A stretch of 64,000 bases of DNA, from positions 124,001 to 188,000 of the forward strand of contig NZ_PDWO01000003.1 in the NCBI RefSeq assembly GCF_010211765.1, written 5' to 3'. How positions within the stretch are numbered: the first letter of the stretch is position 1; each line of letters opens with the position of its first letter. The position numbers were made by a program, and so were the translations under genes. Below the pieces are notes generated by a model. It did no database searches and was not told the DNA's origin. It saw nothing but the letters and a program-made list of their open reading frames with translations. The stretch comes from Pseudoxanthomonas kaohsiungensis. GTDB lineage: Bacteria; Pseudomonadota; Gammaproteobacteria; Xanthomonadales; Xanthomonadaceae. Shown here piece after piece: positions 39,723-53,226 of this stretch.

Positions 39723-40826
39723 TCAGAGCTCGCCGCAGGCCGGCAGGTCGGCCAGCGGTGCGCCCGCCACCGCCTCGGCGATGGCGCGGTCGGCGCCGTC
39801 CACGTCGATGCCGTGGCGCGCGTACCACGCCGGGTCGTAATAGCTGTGCGCGTAGCGCGCGCCGCTGTCGCACAGGATGCTGACGATCGAACCGTCCTGG
39901 CCCGCTTCGCGCATGGCCTGGGCCGCGCGCAGCACGCCGACGAAGTTGGTCCCGGTGGAGCCGCCCACCCGCCGCCCCAGCACCGCGCCGACGTGGCGCA
40001 TCGCCGCCAGGCTCAGCGCATCGGGCACCTTGACCATCGCGTCCACGCAGCCGGCGATGAAGCTGCGCTCCACCCCGGGCCGGCCGATGCCCTCGATCCG
40101 CGAGCCGCCGGCGATGGCCAGCGCCGGATCGGGGCGACCGTCGCGGCAGGACATGTAGTAGTCGTAGAACACCGACGTCTGCGGATCGGCGCAGAGCACG
40201 CGCGTGTCATGCCGCCGGTAGCGCACGTAGCGGCCCAGCGTCGCGCCGGTGCCGCCGGTGCCCGGGCCGCACACGATCCACGCCGGCACCGGGTGCGGCT
40301 CCTCGGCCATCTGCTTGAAGATCGACTCGGCGATGTTGTTGTTGGCGCGCCAGTCGGTGGCCCGCTCGGCGTAGGTGAACTGGTCCATGAAGTGGCCACC
40401 GACCTCGCGCGCCAGCCGCTCGGATTCGGCGTTGAGTCCGCATGCGCTCTCGACCAGGTGGCAGCGGCCGCCCTGGAACTCGATCGCCGCGATCTTCTCC
40501 GGCGAGGTCGATGCCGGCATCACCGCGATGAACGGCAGCCCCAGCAGGCGCGCGAAGTACGCTTCCGACACCGCGGTCGACCCGCTGGAGGCCTCCACCA
40601 CCGTGCTGCCCTCGCGCAACCAGCCGTTGGCCAGCGCATACAGGAACAGCGAGCGCGCCAGCCGGTGCTTGAGGCTGCCGGTCGGATGGCTGGACTCGTC
40701 CTTCAGGTAGACATCGATGCCCGGATAGCCCGGCAGCGGCAGCGGGATCAGGTGGGTGTCGGCCGACCGGTTGAAGTCGGCCTCGATCTTGTGGATGGCG
40801 GCGGCCACCCAGGCGCGCTGGGACAT
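39723..40826 (-). CDS. PLP-dependent cysteine synthase-like protein
   Basis: 367 residues from the ATG at 40826. Fold-type II PLP enzyme: Schiff-base lysine in [15 protein letters not shown] (near 55), substrate loop [13 protein letters not shown], and glycine loop [13 protein letters not shown]. It lacks CBS domains and has a longer C-terminus than CysK, like the xanthomonad family annotated as PLP-dependent cysteine synthase family proteins. The substrate is uncertain, with cysteine, cystathionine or O-ureidoserine chemistry all possible. It is distinct from the cystathionine beta-synthase at 18520. Confidence 0.78.
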   Translation of the reverse strand: MSQRAWVAAAIHKIEADFNRSADTHLIPLPLPGYPGIDVYLKDESSHPTGSLKHRLARSLFLYALANGWLREGSTVVEASSGSTAVSEAYFARLLGLPFIAVMPASTSPEKIAAIEFQGGRCHLVESACGLNAESERLAREVGGHFMDQFTYAERATDWRANNNIAESIFKQMAEEPHPVPAWIVCGPGTGGTGATLGRYVRYRRHDTRVLCADPQTSVFYDYYMSCRDGRPDPALAIAGGSRIEGIGRPGVERSFIAGCVDAMVKVPDALSLAAMRHVGAVLGRRVGGSTGTNFVGVLRAAQAMREAGQDGSIVSILCDSGARYAHSYYDPAWYARHGIDVDGADRAIAEAVAGAPLADLPACGEL

Positions 40827-41109
40827 GGCGGGGACTGCGGGAGAACAGGCGACGATTCTAACGATCCGGCGCCCCGCGATCCGTGCCGCCGTGCCCGCCA
40901 TCGGCAGGAGGGGCTGCGGACGGCGGCACATCGGCCGGCGGATCTCCTGCTGCGACCAACAGGAAAGCGAGCAGGCACCGCGTAAGCAACAGGCGCATGG
41001 GCTCTTCCCGGGCGGCGTTGCCGGGAGTCTACGACAGCCGCATTGCCCGCCGCCCCGGCCAATGCAGGCCGTATATTGGCCCCGGGGACCACGCCTACGG
41101 GGAAGCAAC

Positions 41110-42846
41110 ATGCACCAGGACGTCGCCGCTCCCGCTACAGCTTCCTCGCCGCCCGGCCCGCTCGCGCGCCTCCGGCGCGCGCTGCTGGCCGCGCCTGCCA
41201 ACACGGGGCTGGTGGCGGCCACGCTGTTCTTCGCCGCCTCGCTGACACCCAGCCTGACCCCCCGCATCACCGTTGCGCAGGCGGTGTTGTCGGGCCTGTG
41301 CCTGGCCGCCGGCTATGGCCTCGGGGTAATGCTGCGCTGGCTGTGGGGCTACCTGGAGATTCCGGTGGCTGGCCATGCCGGCGCCCCGCGCCGGCGCCGC
41401 ATCGTGCTGGCCGCCTGCGCGGTCCTGGCTGCGGTCGCCCTGTGGCGCAGCCAGCATTGGGAGAACATCGTCCGCGCGCTCATGGGCCTGGAGCCGGCCG
41501 GTCCGGCGCGGATCGTGGGCGTGGCCGCCGGCGCGATCGTCGTCGCCGTGCTGGTGGTCGTGGTCGGACGCATGGCGCTGCTGGCGGTCAGGGCGATCGT
41601 CGGCCTGGTGGAGCGAAGGGTGCCGCGCCGGATCGCGCGCGTGGCGGGCGCCATAGGCGGCGTGATGCTGCTGGTCGGCCTGGCCAACGGCGTGGTGTTC
41701 GCCGCGCTGCTGGACATGCTCGACGCCTCCTACCGGCAGGCCGATGCGCTGATCCCGCCGGACATGCCGCCGCCGACCGCGGCCGACAGCCCGGGCAGCG
41801 CGCAATCGCTGGTGGCCTGGGACCAGCTGGGCCGCATGGGTCGTCGCTACGTCGATGCCCGGCCCACCGCCGCCGACATCGCCGCCTTCGCCGGGCCGTC
41901 GGCGAAGGCGCCGCTGCGCGTGTACGCCGGCCTGCCCACCGGCGACACCCCCGAAGCGCGGGCGAAGCTGGCGCTGGAAGAGCTCAAGCGCGTCGGCGGC
42001 TTCGAGCGCAAGGCGCTGATCCTGATCACCCCCACCGGCACCGGCTGGGTCGACCCGTCCGGCATCGACGGCATCGAGTACCTCTACCGCGGCGACGTCG
42101 CGTCGGTGGCGGTCCAGTACTCGTACCTGTCCAGCCCCCTGACCCTGTTCCTGGATCCGGACACCGGCGGAGTGACCGCACGCGCGCTGTTCCGCGAGGT
42201 CTATGGCCACTGGCGCACGCTGCCGCGCGAGCGCCGGCCCAAGCTTCTCCTGCACGGGTTGAGCCTGGGCGCGCTCAACTCGGAGCGTTCGTTCGAGTTG
42301 TTCGAGCTGCTGGGGGACCCGTTCGACGGTGCGGTGTGGAGCGGCCCCCCGTTTGCCGCCGCCAGGTGGGCCTCGCTCACCGCTGCGCGCAACCCCGGGA
42401 CGCCGGTGTGGCTGCCGCAGTTCCGCGATGGCGCCTTCGTGCGCTTCATGAACCAGGATGGCAGCCCGACGCCGGCTGAAACCCCATGGGGCCCGATGCG
42501 CCTGGTCTACCTGCAGTACGGCAGCGATGCGGTGACGTTCTTCGACCGCAACGGTTTCTTCCGCGAGCCGGAACTGCTGCACCGGCCGCGGCCGCCCGAC
42601 GTGTCGCCGGCGATGCGCTGGTATCCGGTGGTGACGATGATGCAGATGGCGATGGACACCTCCCTGTCGATGAGCGCGCCGATGGGCTTCGGGCACGTGT
42701 ATGCGCCCTCGCACTACATCGATGCCTGGCTGGAGGCCACCGGCATCGACGACTGGTCGCCGGCCGAGGTGGAGCGGCTGCAGCGCTTCCTGGACGAGCG
42801 CCGCGCCCAGGAGCTTTCGAAGACCGGCGAGGAGGTGGACGGCTGA
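41110..42846 (+). CDS. Membrane-anchored alpha/beta hydrolase (Abhydrolase_9 type)
   Basis: 578 residues. Residues ~30-230 hold about four to five membrane helices ([39 protein letters not shown]), the N-terminal domain of this family. The C-terminal half is an alpha/beta hydrolase with the nucleophile serine in [13 protein letters not shown] (GxSxG) near residue 382. The related family is widespread in actinobacteria and some proteobacteria, with unknown substrate. It runs convergently with glmS. Confidence 0.8.
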   Translation: MHQDVAAPATASSPPGPLARLRRALLAAPANTGLVAATLFFAASLTPSLTPRITVAQAVLSGLCLAAGYGLGVMLRWLWGYLEIPVAGHAGAPRRRRIVLAACAVLAAVALWRSQHWENIVRALMGLEPAGPARIVGVAAGAIVVAVLVVVVGRMALLAVRAIVGLVERRVPRRIARVAGAIGGVMLLVGLANGVVFAALLDMLDASYRQADALIPPDMPPPTAADSPGSAQSLVAWDQLGRMGRRYVDARPTAADIAAFAGPSAKAPLRVYAGLPTGDTPEARAKLALEELKRVGGFERKALILITPTGTGWVDPSGIDGIEYLYRGDVASVAVQYSYLSSPLTLFLDPDTGGVTARALFREVYGHWRTLPRERRPKLLLHGLSLGALNSERSFELFELLGDPFDGAVWSGPPFAAARWASLTAARNPGTPVWLPQFRDGAFVRFMNQDGSPTPAETPWGPMRLVYLQYGSDAVTFFDRNGFFREPELLHRPRPPDVSPAMRWYPVVTMMQMAMDTSLSMSAPMGFGHVYAPSHYIDAWLEATGIDDWSPAEVERLQRFLDERRAQELSKTGEEVDG

Positions 42847-42874
42847 AGCCACGCGCCGGGATCGGCGCGTGGCT
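42847..42874. terminator. Strong hairpin between convergent hydrolase and glmS genes
   Basis: A perfect 12-bp stem AGCCACGCGCCG / CGGCGCGTGGCT with a GGAT loop begins right after the hydrolase stop codon. There is no T-run, but the stem strength and position suggest a bidirectional transcription end. Confidence 0.6.
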
Positions 42875-42959
42875 GCGTCGGGAAGGGTCGTGCGCCACGC
42901 CCCGGGACTGCGTTGCCGCCACGCCGGCCCGGGGGCAGCGCGGCCAGGGCCGCGCAGCG

Positions 42960-44792
<1,833 letters not shown>

Positions 44793-44889
44793 GCCGGCAT
44801 CCACCAGGAAACAAGCCCGCGATTCTAGCGGACCCGGTCCTGCCGCTGTCCGCCGCATGTCTTGCCCGGTCCGGGTGGCGTTCACCGGC

Positions 44890-44947
44890 TGTCCGCCGGC
44901 GGCCGGAGTGTCCGCGAGTGTCCGCTGGACGTGGCGGACACTCGCGG
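44890..44947 (+). promoter_or_regulatory. Upstream activator site: TGTCCGC repeat cluster
   Basis: Three direct TGTCCGC copies (44890-44896, 44909-44915, 44919-44925) precede an inverted GCGGACA (44934-44940). The last two sit in a perfect 14-bp inverted repeat CCGCGAGTGTCCGC / GCGGACACTCGCGG (44912-44925, 44934-44947; spacer 8). Its centre lies about 80 bases ahead of the predicted start site, the usual place for an enhancer-binding protein. The response regulator at 50462 is the natural candidate. Confidence 0.75.
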
Positions 44948-44983
44948 CCAACCTGCAATTACTTTCAACTCAACAACTTACGG

Positions 44984-44999
44984 TTGGCACGCGGTGTGC
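44984..44999 (+). promoter_or_regulatory. Sigma54 -24/-12 promoter for the efflux operon
   Basis: TTGGCACG-CGGT-GTGC matches the consensus TTGGCACG-N4-TTGC with one mismatch. The -24 GG (44986-44987) and -12 GC (44998-44999) are intact and correctly spaced. Transcription would start near 45011, about 27 bases ahead of the adaptor gene. Confidence 0.8.
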
Positions 45000-45037
45000 G
45001 TTGTTGTTCCACGACTCCATCCATCCGCCTCCCATCG

Positions 45038-46312
45038 ATGATCCCCGACACCTCTGCCCAGGACCGCCCCCTCTCCGCCGCCCGACCGGAACGCCCGGCT
45101 TGGCGCCGCTGGCTGTGGCCGGCCGTGGCCGCCGTGCCGGTGCTGGCCCTGCTGGCCTGGGTCGTAGCCGGCTGGGGCGCCGGGTCGCGCTCCTACGACG
45201 CCTCCCGGATCCGCATCGCCGAAGTCACCCGCGGCGACCTGGTCCGCGACATCTCGGCCGACGGCCGGGTCATCACCGCCAACAGCCCGACCCTGTACGC
45301 CATCGCCGGCGGCACGGTCAGCCTGAAGGTGGTGGCCGGCGACGCGGTCAAGCAGGGCCAGGTGCTGGCGGTGATCGACAGCCCGGAGCTGCGCAGCAAG
45401 CTGGTCCAGGAGGAGTCGACGCTGGCCAGCATGGAGGCCGAGGCCAGCCGCGCCCAGCTGGACGCGCAGATCGCCCAGCTCAACGCGCGCCGCGCCCTGG
45501 ACCAGGCCGAGATCGACCACACCGCCGCCCAGCGCGACCTGGAGCGCTACGAGCGCGGCCATGCCGGCGGCGCGGTCTCCAACATCGAACTGGCCAGCGC
45601 CCGTGACGAACTGAAGAAGGCCGACATCGGCCTGCAGACCGCGCGTCGCGACGCCGGCCTGCAGGGCCAGGGCGCGGCGCTGGACGCGCGCAACAAGCGC
45701 CTGCTGGCCGACCGCCAGAAGGCGGTGGCCGCCGAACTGCAGCGCCAGGTCGAAGCGCTGACCCTGCGCGCGCCGTTCGACGGCCAGGTCGGCCAGGTGC
45801 AGATCTCGCAGGGCACCAACGTGGCGATCAACGCGCCGATCCTGAGCGTGGTCGACCTGAGCGAGTTCGAGGTCGAGATCCGCGTGCCGGAAAGCTTCGC
45901 CCGCGACCTGGGCATCGGCGTGCCGGCGCAGGTCACCAGCCAGGGCCGGCCGTTCCCGGCCAAGGTCTCGGCGGTGTCGCCGGAAGTGGTCAACGGCGAG
46001 GTCACCGCGCGCCTGCGCTTCGACGAGGGCCAGCAGCCGCCGGGCCTGCGCCAGAACCAGCGCCTGTCGGCGCGGATCGTGCTCGACACCCGCAAGGACG
46101 TGCTGATGGTCGAGCGCGGCCCGTTCGTCGAGCAGGAAGGCGGCCGCTTCGCCTGGGTGGTCGAAGGACGCAGCGCCGTGCGCCGCCCGGTGCAGACCGG
46201 CGTCAGCAGCCTGGGTTACGTGGAGATCGTCTCCGGCGCCAAGGAAGGCGACCGCATCGTGGTCTCCGGCAGCGACCAGTTCGGCGACGCCGAACGCGTG
46301 GCGGTCAATTGA
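45038..46312 (+). CDS. HlyD/MacA-type efflux adaptor (membrane fusion protein)
   Basis: 424 residues from the ATG at 45038. One N-terminal membrane anchor (about 26-46) is followed by the barrel-sandwich half AIAGGTVSLKVVAGDAVKQG, a long coiled-coil hairpin (about 125-235), the returning lipoyl half LRAPFDGQVGQVQISQGTNV, and beta-barrel domains. This is the periplasmic adaptor that couples an inner-membrane ABC transporter to an outer-membrane channel. No TolC gene is in the window. It is the first gene of the sigma54-controlled operon; a 144-base gap with GGGATCGG-like repeats separates it from the ATPase gene. Confidence 0.88.
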   Translation: MIPDTSAQDRPLSAARPERPAWRRWLWPAVAAVPVLALLAWVVAGWGAGSRSYDASRIRIAEVTRGDLVRDISADGRVITANSPTLYAIAGGTVSLKVVAGDAVKQGQVLAVIDSPELRSKLVQEESTLASMEAEASRAQLDAQIAQLNARRALDQAEIDHTAAQRDLERYERGHAGGAVSNIELASARDELKKADIGLQTARRDAGLQGQGAALDARNKRLLADRQKAVAAELQRQVEALTLRAPFDGQVGQVQISQGTNVAINAPILSVVDLSEFEVEIRVPESFARDLGIGVPAQVTSQGRPFPAKVSAVSPEVVNGEVTARLRFDEGQQPPGLRQNQRLSARIVLDTRKDVLMVERGPFVEQEGGRFAWVVEGRSAVRRPVQTGVSSLGYVEIVSGAKEGDRIVVSGSDQFGDAERVAVN

Positions 46313-46456
46313 CAAAGGGCCGGGATCGGCAATCCGGGATCGGGGACTGGTAAAGCCCAGGACCGCAGTCCCTCCGCCTCCCGCGCCCGCTTCTGCTTCC
46401 GCTCCATCGAATCCCCCATCCCGAACCTCCAATCCCCAGAAAGAAGGAACTCCGCC

Positions 46457-47182
<726 letters not shown>

Positions 47183-47192
47183 GGAGGCGCCC

Positions 47193-48494
47193 ATGTTCGC
47201 CTACTACTGCAACCTGGCCCTGCGCAGCTTCCGCCGCGACAAGGCACTGACCGCGCTGATGGTGCTGGCCATCGCGCTGGGCATCGGCGCGTGCATGACC
47301 ACGCTGACCGTGTTCCACGTGCTCTCCGGCGACCCGATCCCGGGCAAGAGCGACCGCCTGTTCTACGTGCAGCTCGACCCGGCCGAGATGAACGACTTCA
47401 CCCCCGGCGAGGAACCGAGCCAGCAGGTCACCCGCCTCGACGCCGAGACCCTGCTGCGCGAGAAGCGCGGCGCCCGCCAGGCGATGATGACCGGCGGCGG
47501 CGTGTCGATCACCCCCGGCAAGGAGGGACTGATGCCGTTCGTGAGCGACGCGCGCTACACCTCGGCCGACTTCTTCCCGATGTTCGACGTGCCGATGCTG
47601 TACGGCAACGGCTGGGGCGCCAGGGAGGACGACGCGCACGCCCGCGTGGCGGTGATCTCCCGCTCGCTCAACGACCGCGTGTTCGGCGGCGGCAACAGCG
47701 TCGGCAAGCAGCTGCGCATCGACCAGTCCGACTTCACCGTGGTCGGCGTGGTCGACGAGTGGCGGCCGACGCCGAGGTTCTACGACATGAACAGCGACCG
47801 CTACGGCGCGCTGGAGGACGTGTTCCTGCCGTTCAGCACCTCGCGCGACCTGGACATGGGCCGCAACGGCAGCATGGACTGCTGGGGCGACAGCGGCGGC
47901 GATTCCACCGGCGTCAACGCGCCCTGCGTGTGGATCCAGTACTGGGTCGAGCTGGACTCGGCGCAGAAGGCCGGCGAGTACCGCGACTACCTGGTCAACT
48001 ACTCGGACCAGCAGCGCGCCTCCGGCCGCTACAAGCGCCCCACCAACGTGCGCCTGCGCAACGTCATGGAATGGCTGGAGTTCAACCGCGTGGTGCCCAA
48101 CGACGTGGTGATGCAGCTGTGGCTGGGCTTCGGCTTCCTGCTGGTGTGCCTGGTCAACACCGTGGGCCTGCTGCTGGCCAAGTTCTTGCGCCGCGGCAGC
48201 GAGATCGGCGTGCGCCGCGCGCTCGGCGCCTCGCGCGGGGCGATCTTCACCCAGTGCCTGGTCGAAGCCGGCGCGATCGGCCTGGCCGGCGGCATCCTCG
48301 GGCTCGGGCTGTCGCTGCTTGGGTTGTGGGCGGTGCGCCTGCAACCGGCCAGCTACGCCGAGCTGGCGCACCTGGACCTGGGCATGCTGCTGCTGACCTT
48401 CGTCATGGCCATCGTCGCCAGCGTGCTGGCCGGCCTGGTGCCGGCATGGCGGGCGATGCAGGTCACCCCCGCGATCCAGCTCAAGAGCCAATGA
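47193..48494 (+). CDS. MacB/FtsX-type ABC permease, first subunit
   Basis: 433 residues. One N-terminal membrane helix (ALTALMVLAIALGIGACMTTL), a large periplasmic MacB core domain (about 50-300), then three C-terminal helices (LGFGFLLVCLVNTVGLLLA and following) with the conserved EIGVRRALGASRGAIF loop. It begins ten bases after the ATPase gene. MacB-like proteins act as mechanotransmitters that drive substrates from periplasm to outer-membrane channel rather than as true channels. Confidence 0.88.
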   Translation: MFAYYCNLALRSFRRDKALTALMVLAIALGIGACMTTLTVFHVLSGDPIPGKSDRLFYVQLDPAEMNDFTPGEEPSQQVTRLDAETLLREKRGARQAMMTGGGVSITPGKEGLMPFVSDARYTSADFFPMFDVPMLYGNGWGAREDDAHARVAVISRSLNDRVFGGGNSVGKQLRIDQSDFTVVGVVDEWRPTPRFYDMNSDRYGALEDVFLPFSTSRDLDMGRNGSMDCWGDSGGDSTGVNAPCVWIQYWVELDSAQKAGEYRDYLVNYSDQQRASGRYKRPTNVRLRNVMEWLEFNRVVPNDVVMQLWLGFGFLLVCLVNTVGLLLAKFLRRGSEIGVRRALGASRGAIFTQCLVEAGAIGLAGGILGLGLSLLGLWAVRLQPASYAELAHLDLGMLLLTFVMAIVASVLAGLVPAWRAMQVTPAIQLKSQ

Positions 48495-48495
48495 C

Positions 48496-48518
48496 GTAGA
48501 GCGGGGCCTGCTCCGCTG
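48496..48518. repeat. GTAG-headed REP palindrome, family 2, copy d
   Basis: GTAGAGCGGGGCCTGCTCCG plus CTG, two bases after the first permease stop. One stem pair has changed (C-T/T-C in the loop-proximal part). It faces copy e. Confidence 0.85.
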
Positions 48519-48571
48519 CTGTTGCCCTTCGAAACGACGCCCGGCCGCGCAGCCGCCGGAAGCACACCGAA

Positions 48572-48594
48572 CAGCGGGGCAAGCCCCGCTCTAC
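48572..48594. repeat. GTAG-headed REP palindrome, family 2, copy e
   Basis: Inverted copy of GTAGAGCGGGGCTTGCCCCG plus CTG. With copy d it forms a ~100-base inverted dimer inside the efflux operon, between the two permease genes. Confidence 0.9.
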
Positions 48595-48617
48595 GCAAGA
48601 CAACCCGGAGACGTTCC

Positions 48618-49853
48618 ATGGACATCCGACCGATCCTGTCGACGCTGATGCGGCACAAGACCGCCGCATCGCTGATCGTCATCGAGATCGCGCTGACCTG
48701 CGCGATCATCTGCAATGCCCTCTTCATGATCAGCGACCGCATCCGCGAGGTTCGCGAGGTCAGCGGGCTGGTCGAGGACGAACTGGTCCGCGTGCAGATC
48801 CTGAGCATCGGCAGCGACGCCGACCAGTCCGCGCGCACCCGCACCGACCTGGCCAACCTGCGCGCCATTTCCGGGGTCAAGGATGCGACCGTGCTCAACC
48901 AGGTGCCGTTCGTGAACTCCTCCTGGAACAGCGGCGTGCGCCTGGCCCAGGAACAGCAGCAGTCCACGCTGAGCGCGACGACGTACATGGCCGAGGACCA
49001 GTTCATCGAGACCCTCGGGCTGAAGCTGGTGGCCGGCCGCGACTTCAACCCCGACGAGTACCAGGAGGCCTCCGACCTCCTGGATGGCCTCACCGAAGAC
49101 GGCAGCGTGCCCGGCGCCATCATCACCCGCTCGCTGGCCGACAAGCTGTACCCCGGCGAGGATGCCGTGGGAAAGAGCTTCTACAGCTGGGGCGACAAGC
49201 CGATCCGCGTGATCGGCGTGGTCGAGCACCTGGTGCGGCCGAGCCAGATGGGGGGGCCGTCGGCGCGCGAGTACTCGATGGTGTTCCCGCTGCGCCCGCA
49301 CTACAACCTCGGCGGCAACTACGTGATCCGCACCTCGCCGGAGCGGCGCGCGGAGGTGCTCGCGGCGGCCAAGAAGACCCTGCTGGCCAACGGCGCCGAC
49401 CGCATCATCCTGGAGGACAACAGCAAGACGGTGGAGGAGCTGCGGCATGAGTTCTTCCAGGCACCGCGGGCCATGGCCTGGCTGCTGGGCATCGTCTGCG
49501 TGGCGCTGCTGCTGATCACCGCGCTGGGCATCATCGGCCTGGCCAGCTTCTGGGTGCAGCAGCGCACCAAGCAGATCGGCGTGCGCCGGGCACTGGGCGC
49601 CACCCGCGGGCAGATCCTGCGCTACTTCCAGACCGAGAACTTCCTGCTGGCCACCATCGGTATCGCGGTCGGCATGCTGCTGGCGTTCGCGATCAACCAG
49701 CTGCTGATGGGCAAGTACGAGATGGCGCGCCTGCCGCTGTTCTACCTGCCGGCCGGCGCGGTGCTGCTGTGGGCGCTGGGCCAGCTGGCGGTCTGGGCAC
49801 CGGCGCGGCGCGCGGCTTCGATCCCGCCGGCCGTGGCGACCCGCAGCGTATGA
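48618..49853 (+). CDS. MacB/FtsX-type ABC permease, second subunit
   Basis: 411 residues from the ATG at 48618. Same architecture as the first subunit: an N-terminal helix (TAASLIVIEIALTCAIICNA), a periplasmic domain of ~230 residues, and three C-terminal helices with KQIGVRRALGATRGQILRYF. The two subunits are paralogues and probably form a heterodimer. It overlaps the next gene by ATGA. Confidence 0.88.
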   Translation: MDIRPILSTLMRHKTAASLIVIEIALTCAIICNALFMISDRIREVREVSGLVEDELVRVQILSIGSDADQSARTRTDLANLRAISGVKDATVLNQVPFVNSSWNSGVRLAQEQQQSTLSATTYMAEDQFIETLGLKLVAGRDFNPDEYQEASDLLDGLTEDGSVPGAIITRSLADKLYPGEDAVGKSFYSWGDKPIRVIGVVEHLVRPSQMGGPSAREYSMVFPLRPHYNLGGNYVIRTSPERRAEVLAAAKKTLLANGADRIILEDNSKTVEELRHEFFQAPRAMAWLLGIVCVALLLITALGIIGLASFWVQQRTKQIGVRRALGATRGQILRYFQTENFLLATIGIAVGMLLAFAINQLLMGKYEMARLPLFYLPAGAVLLWALGQLAVWAPARRAASIPPAVATRSV

Positions 49854-50416
49854 ACCGCCGCCACCAGGCGCGGCGCCACGCGCACCCCGGTTCCGCGACG
49901 CCCCTGCCCCGGGCCGCGTTCGCTGGCGTGCTGCTGGCGGTCGCCTGGCTGGCGGCCGGCCCGGCTTCGGCATCGGCCCCGGCCGGGGCGGAGCCGGCGG
50001 CCGGCGAGGCCGGCCTGGCGCAGACCATCGCGGCGCTGGACGCCGCCGTCTTCGATGCCTTCAACCGCTGCGCCGATCCGGCGCAGCTCGACCGCCATGC
50101 CAGCCACTTCGACCCGGCGGTCGAGTTCTACCACGACACCGGCGGGGTGACCTGGACCCGCGAGGCGATGCTGGCCAACACCCGCCAGTACGCCTGCGGC
50201 AAGTTCACCCGGGAACTGGTGCCGGGCAGCCTGGTGGTCCATCCGGTCCGCGGTTTCGGCGCGATCGCGCAGGGCCGGCACCGCTTCTGCCAGAACGGCG
50301 GCGGCACGTGCGACGGGCTCGCCGACTTCACGATCGTCTGGCAACGCCTGCACGACGGCCAGTGGCGCATCACCCGCGTCCTCAGCTACGGCCACCGCGC
50401 CAATCCCGGCCCCTGA
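49850..50416 (+). CDS. Exported NTF2-like (DUF4440-type) protein
   Basis: 188 residues. An Arg-rich N-terminus and a hydrophobic stretch (FAGVLLAVAWLAAGPASASA) form a signal peptide. The mature part has a SnoaL/NTF2 pattern: IAALDAAVFDAFNRC, HASHFDPAVEFYHDTGGV, and DFTIVWQRLHDGQWRITRVL. No catalytic residues can be assigned. Its ATGA overlap with the permease gene places it in the efflux operon, perhaps as a periplasmic substrate-handling protein, but that is inference. Confidence 0.68.
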   Translation: MNRRHQARRHAHPGSATPLPRAAFAGVLLAVAWLAAGPASASAPAGAEPAAGEAGLAQTIAALDAAVFDAFNRCADPAQLDRHASHFDPAVEFYHDTGGVTWTREAMLANTRQYACGKFTRELVPGSLVVHPVRGFGAIAQGRHRFCQNGGGTCDGLADFTIVWQRLHDGQWRITRVLSYGHRANPGP

Positions 50417-50461
50417 GCCGGTACGATCCACCGTTCCTCCGCTTTCCTTGCCCTGGCGCCC

Positions 50462-51796
<1,335 letters not shown>

Positions 51797-51838
51797 CCCC
51801 GGACGCCACCATGGCCCACCCCGCTTGAGCCGGCCCCG

Positions 51839-53179
51839 ATGATCCGCCGCAACCTCACCCTGCGCCTGTTCCTGCGCCTGCTGCCGGTGCTGGCGCTCGC
51901 CGCGGCCTTGCCCTGGGCCTTCGCCTACTGGATCGACCGCGGCTGGATCCTGGCGGTGCTGTCGGTCGTGGTCCTGCTCGCGCTCATGTGGTGGGCGCTG
52001 CGACGCGCGCTGGCGCCGTTGAATGCACTGTTCCGCGCCCTGGCCGGCAGCGTCAACACCTACCGCGACGGCGAGTTCAACTTCGGCGTGCACTGGAGCA
52101 GCGACGACGAACTGGGCGAACTGGTCCGCGCGCACCGGCAGCTCGGCGAGGTACTGCGCGAGCAGCGGCAGGAACTGGTCCAGCGCGAACTGCTGCTGGA
52201 CACCATGGTCCAGAACACGCCGGTGGCGATGCTGCTTTCGGCCGAGGGCGGCGACGGCGTGCGCCGGGTGGTGTACGCCAACCTGGCCTCGCGCAAGCTG
52301 CTCCACGACGGCCGCAAGCTGGAAGGCCTGCGCATGGCCGAGCTGATGGACAGCCTGGCGGTGGAACTGCGCGAAGCGGTGGCGCGCGGCGGCGACAGCC
52401 TGTTCGCGGTCCCCGGCGAAGGCGACGAGGAGGAGGTCTACCACCTGTCCCGGCGCAATTTCAGCCTCAACGGCCGCCGCCACGAGCTGCTGCTGATCCG
52501 CCTGCTGACCCACGAGCTGCGCCGCCAGGAAGTGCAGACCTGGAAGAAGGTCATCCGGGTGATCAGCCACGAGCTGAACAACTCGCTGGCGCCGATCGCC
52601 TCGCTCGCGCACTCCGGCGCCGAGCTGGTCCGGCGCGGCCGCCACGAGCGCCTGGGCGAGGTGTTCTCGACGATCGAGGATCGCGCGCGGCACCTGGAAG
52701 GCTTCATCCGCGGCTATGCGCGTTTCGCCAAGCTGCCGCAGCCGCAGCTGCAGGCGGTGGCCTGGGACGACTTCCTCGCCCGCCTGCAGCGCCAGATCGG
52801 CTTCGACCTGGAAGGCCCGGTGGCCGAGCTGCGCGCGCGGGTGGATCCGGCGCAGATGGAACACGCATTGCTGAACCTGCTCAAGAACGCGCACGAGGCC
52901 GGCAACGACGCCACTCCGCCCAGCGACGAGGTGCGCGTGCGCGTGCAGCGCCTGCCTGGCTGGTCCCGGATCGAGGTGCTGGACCGCGGGCCGGGCATGA
53001 ACGAAGCGGTGCTGGAGAACGCGTTGCTGCCGTTCTATTCGACCAAGCGCAACGGCACCGGCCTGGGCCTGGCGCTGACCCGCGAGATCGTCGAAGCACA
53101 TGGTGGCCGCCTCTCGCTGCAGAACCGCAGCGACCATGGCCTGTGCGTGGCAGTGATGCTGCCCGAAGCGGGCGCCTGA
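51839..53179 (+). CDS. Sensor histidine kinase, NtrY-like
   Basis: 446 residues. Two membrane helices (about 12-30 and 36-54) are joined by only a few residues, so there is almost no periplasmic domain; the signal is probably sensed in or at the membrane. A HAMP-like/PAS region spans about 60-220, His244 lies in VISHELNNSLAPI, and the ATPase boxes are LLNLLKNAHEAG, DRGPGM and GTGLGLALTREIV. It should phosphorylate the adjacent sigma54 regulator. A membrane-stress signal would fit an efflux pump, but is not proven. Confidence 0.9.
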   Translation: MIRRNLTLRLFLRLLPVLALAAALPWAFAYWIDRGWILAVLSVVVLLALMWWALRRALAPLNALFRALAGSVNTYRDGEFNFGVHWSSDDELGELVRAHRQLGEVLREQRQELVQRELLLDTMVQNTPVAMLLSAEGGDGVRRVVYANLASRKLLHDGRKLEGLRMAELMDSLAVELREAVARGGDSLFAVPGEGDEEEVYHLSRRNFSLNGRRHELLLIRLLTHELRRQEVQTWKKVIRVISHELNNSLAPIASLAHSGAELVRRGRHERLGEVFSTIEDRARHLEGFIRGYARFAKLPQPQLQAVAWDDFLARLQRQIGFDLEGPVAELRARVDPAQMEHALLNLLKNAHEAGNDATPPSDEVRVRVQRLPGWSRIEVLDRGPGMNEAVLENALLPFYSTKRNGTGLGLALTREIVEAHGGRLSLQNRSDHGLCVAVMLPEAGA

Positions 53180-53226
53180 TCGCGCCGATGCCCGCGCGCC
53201 CCTGAAGCCGCCGCAGGCGCGCTCGA

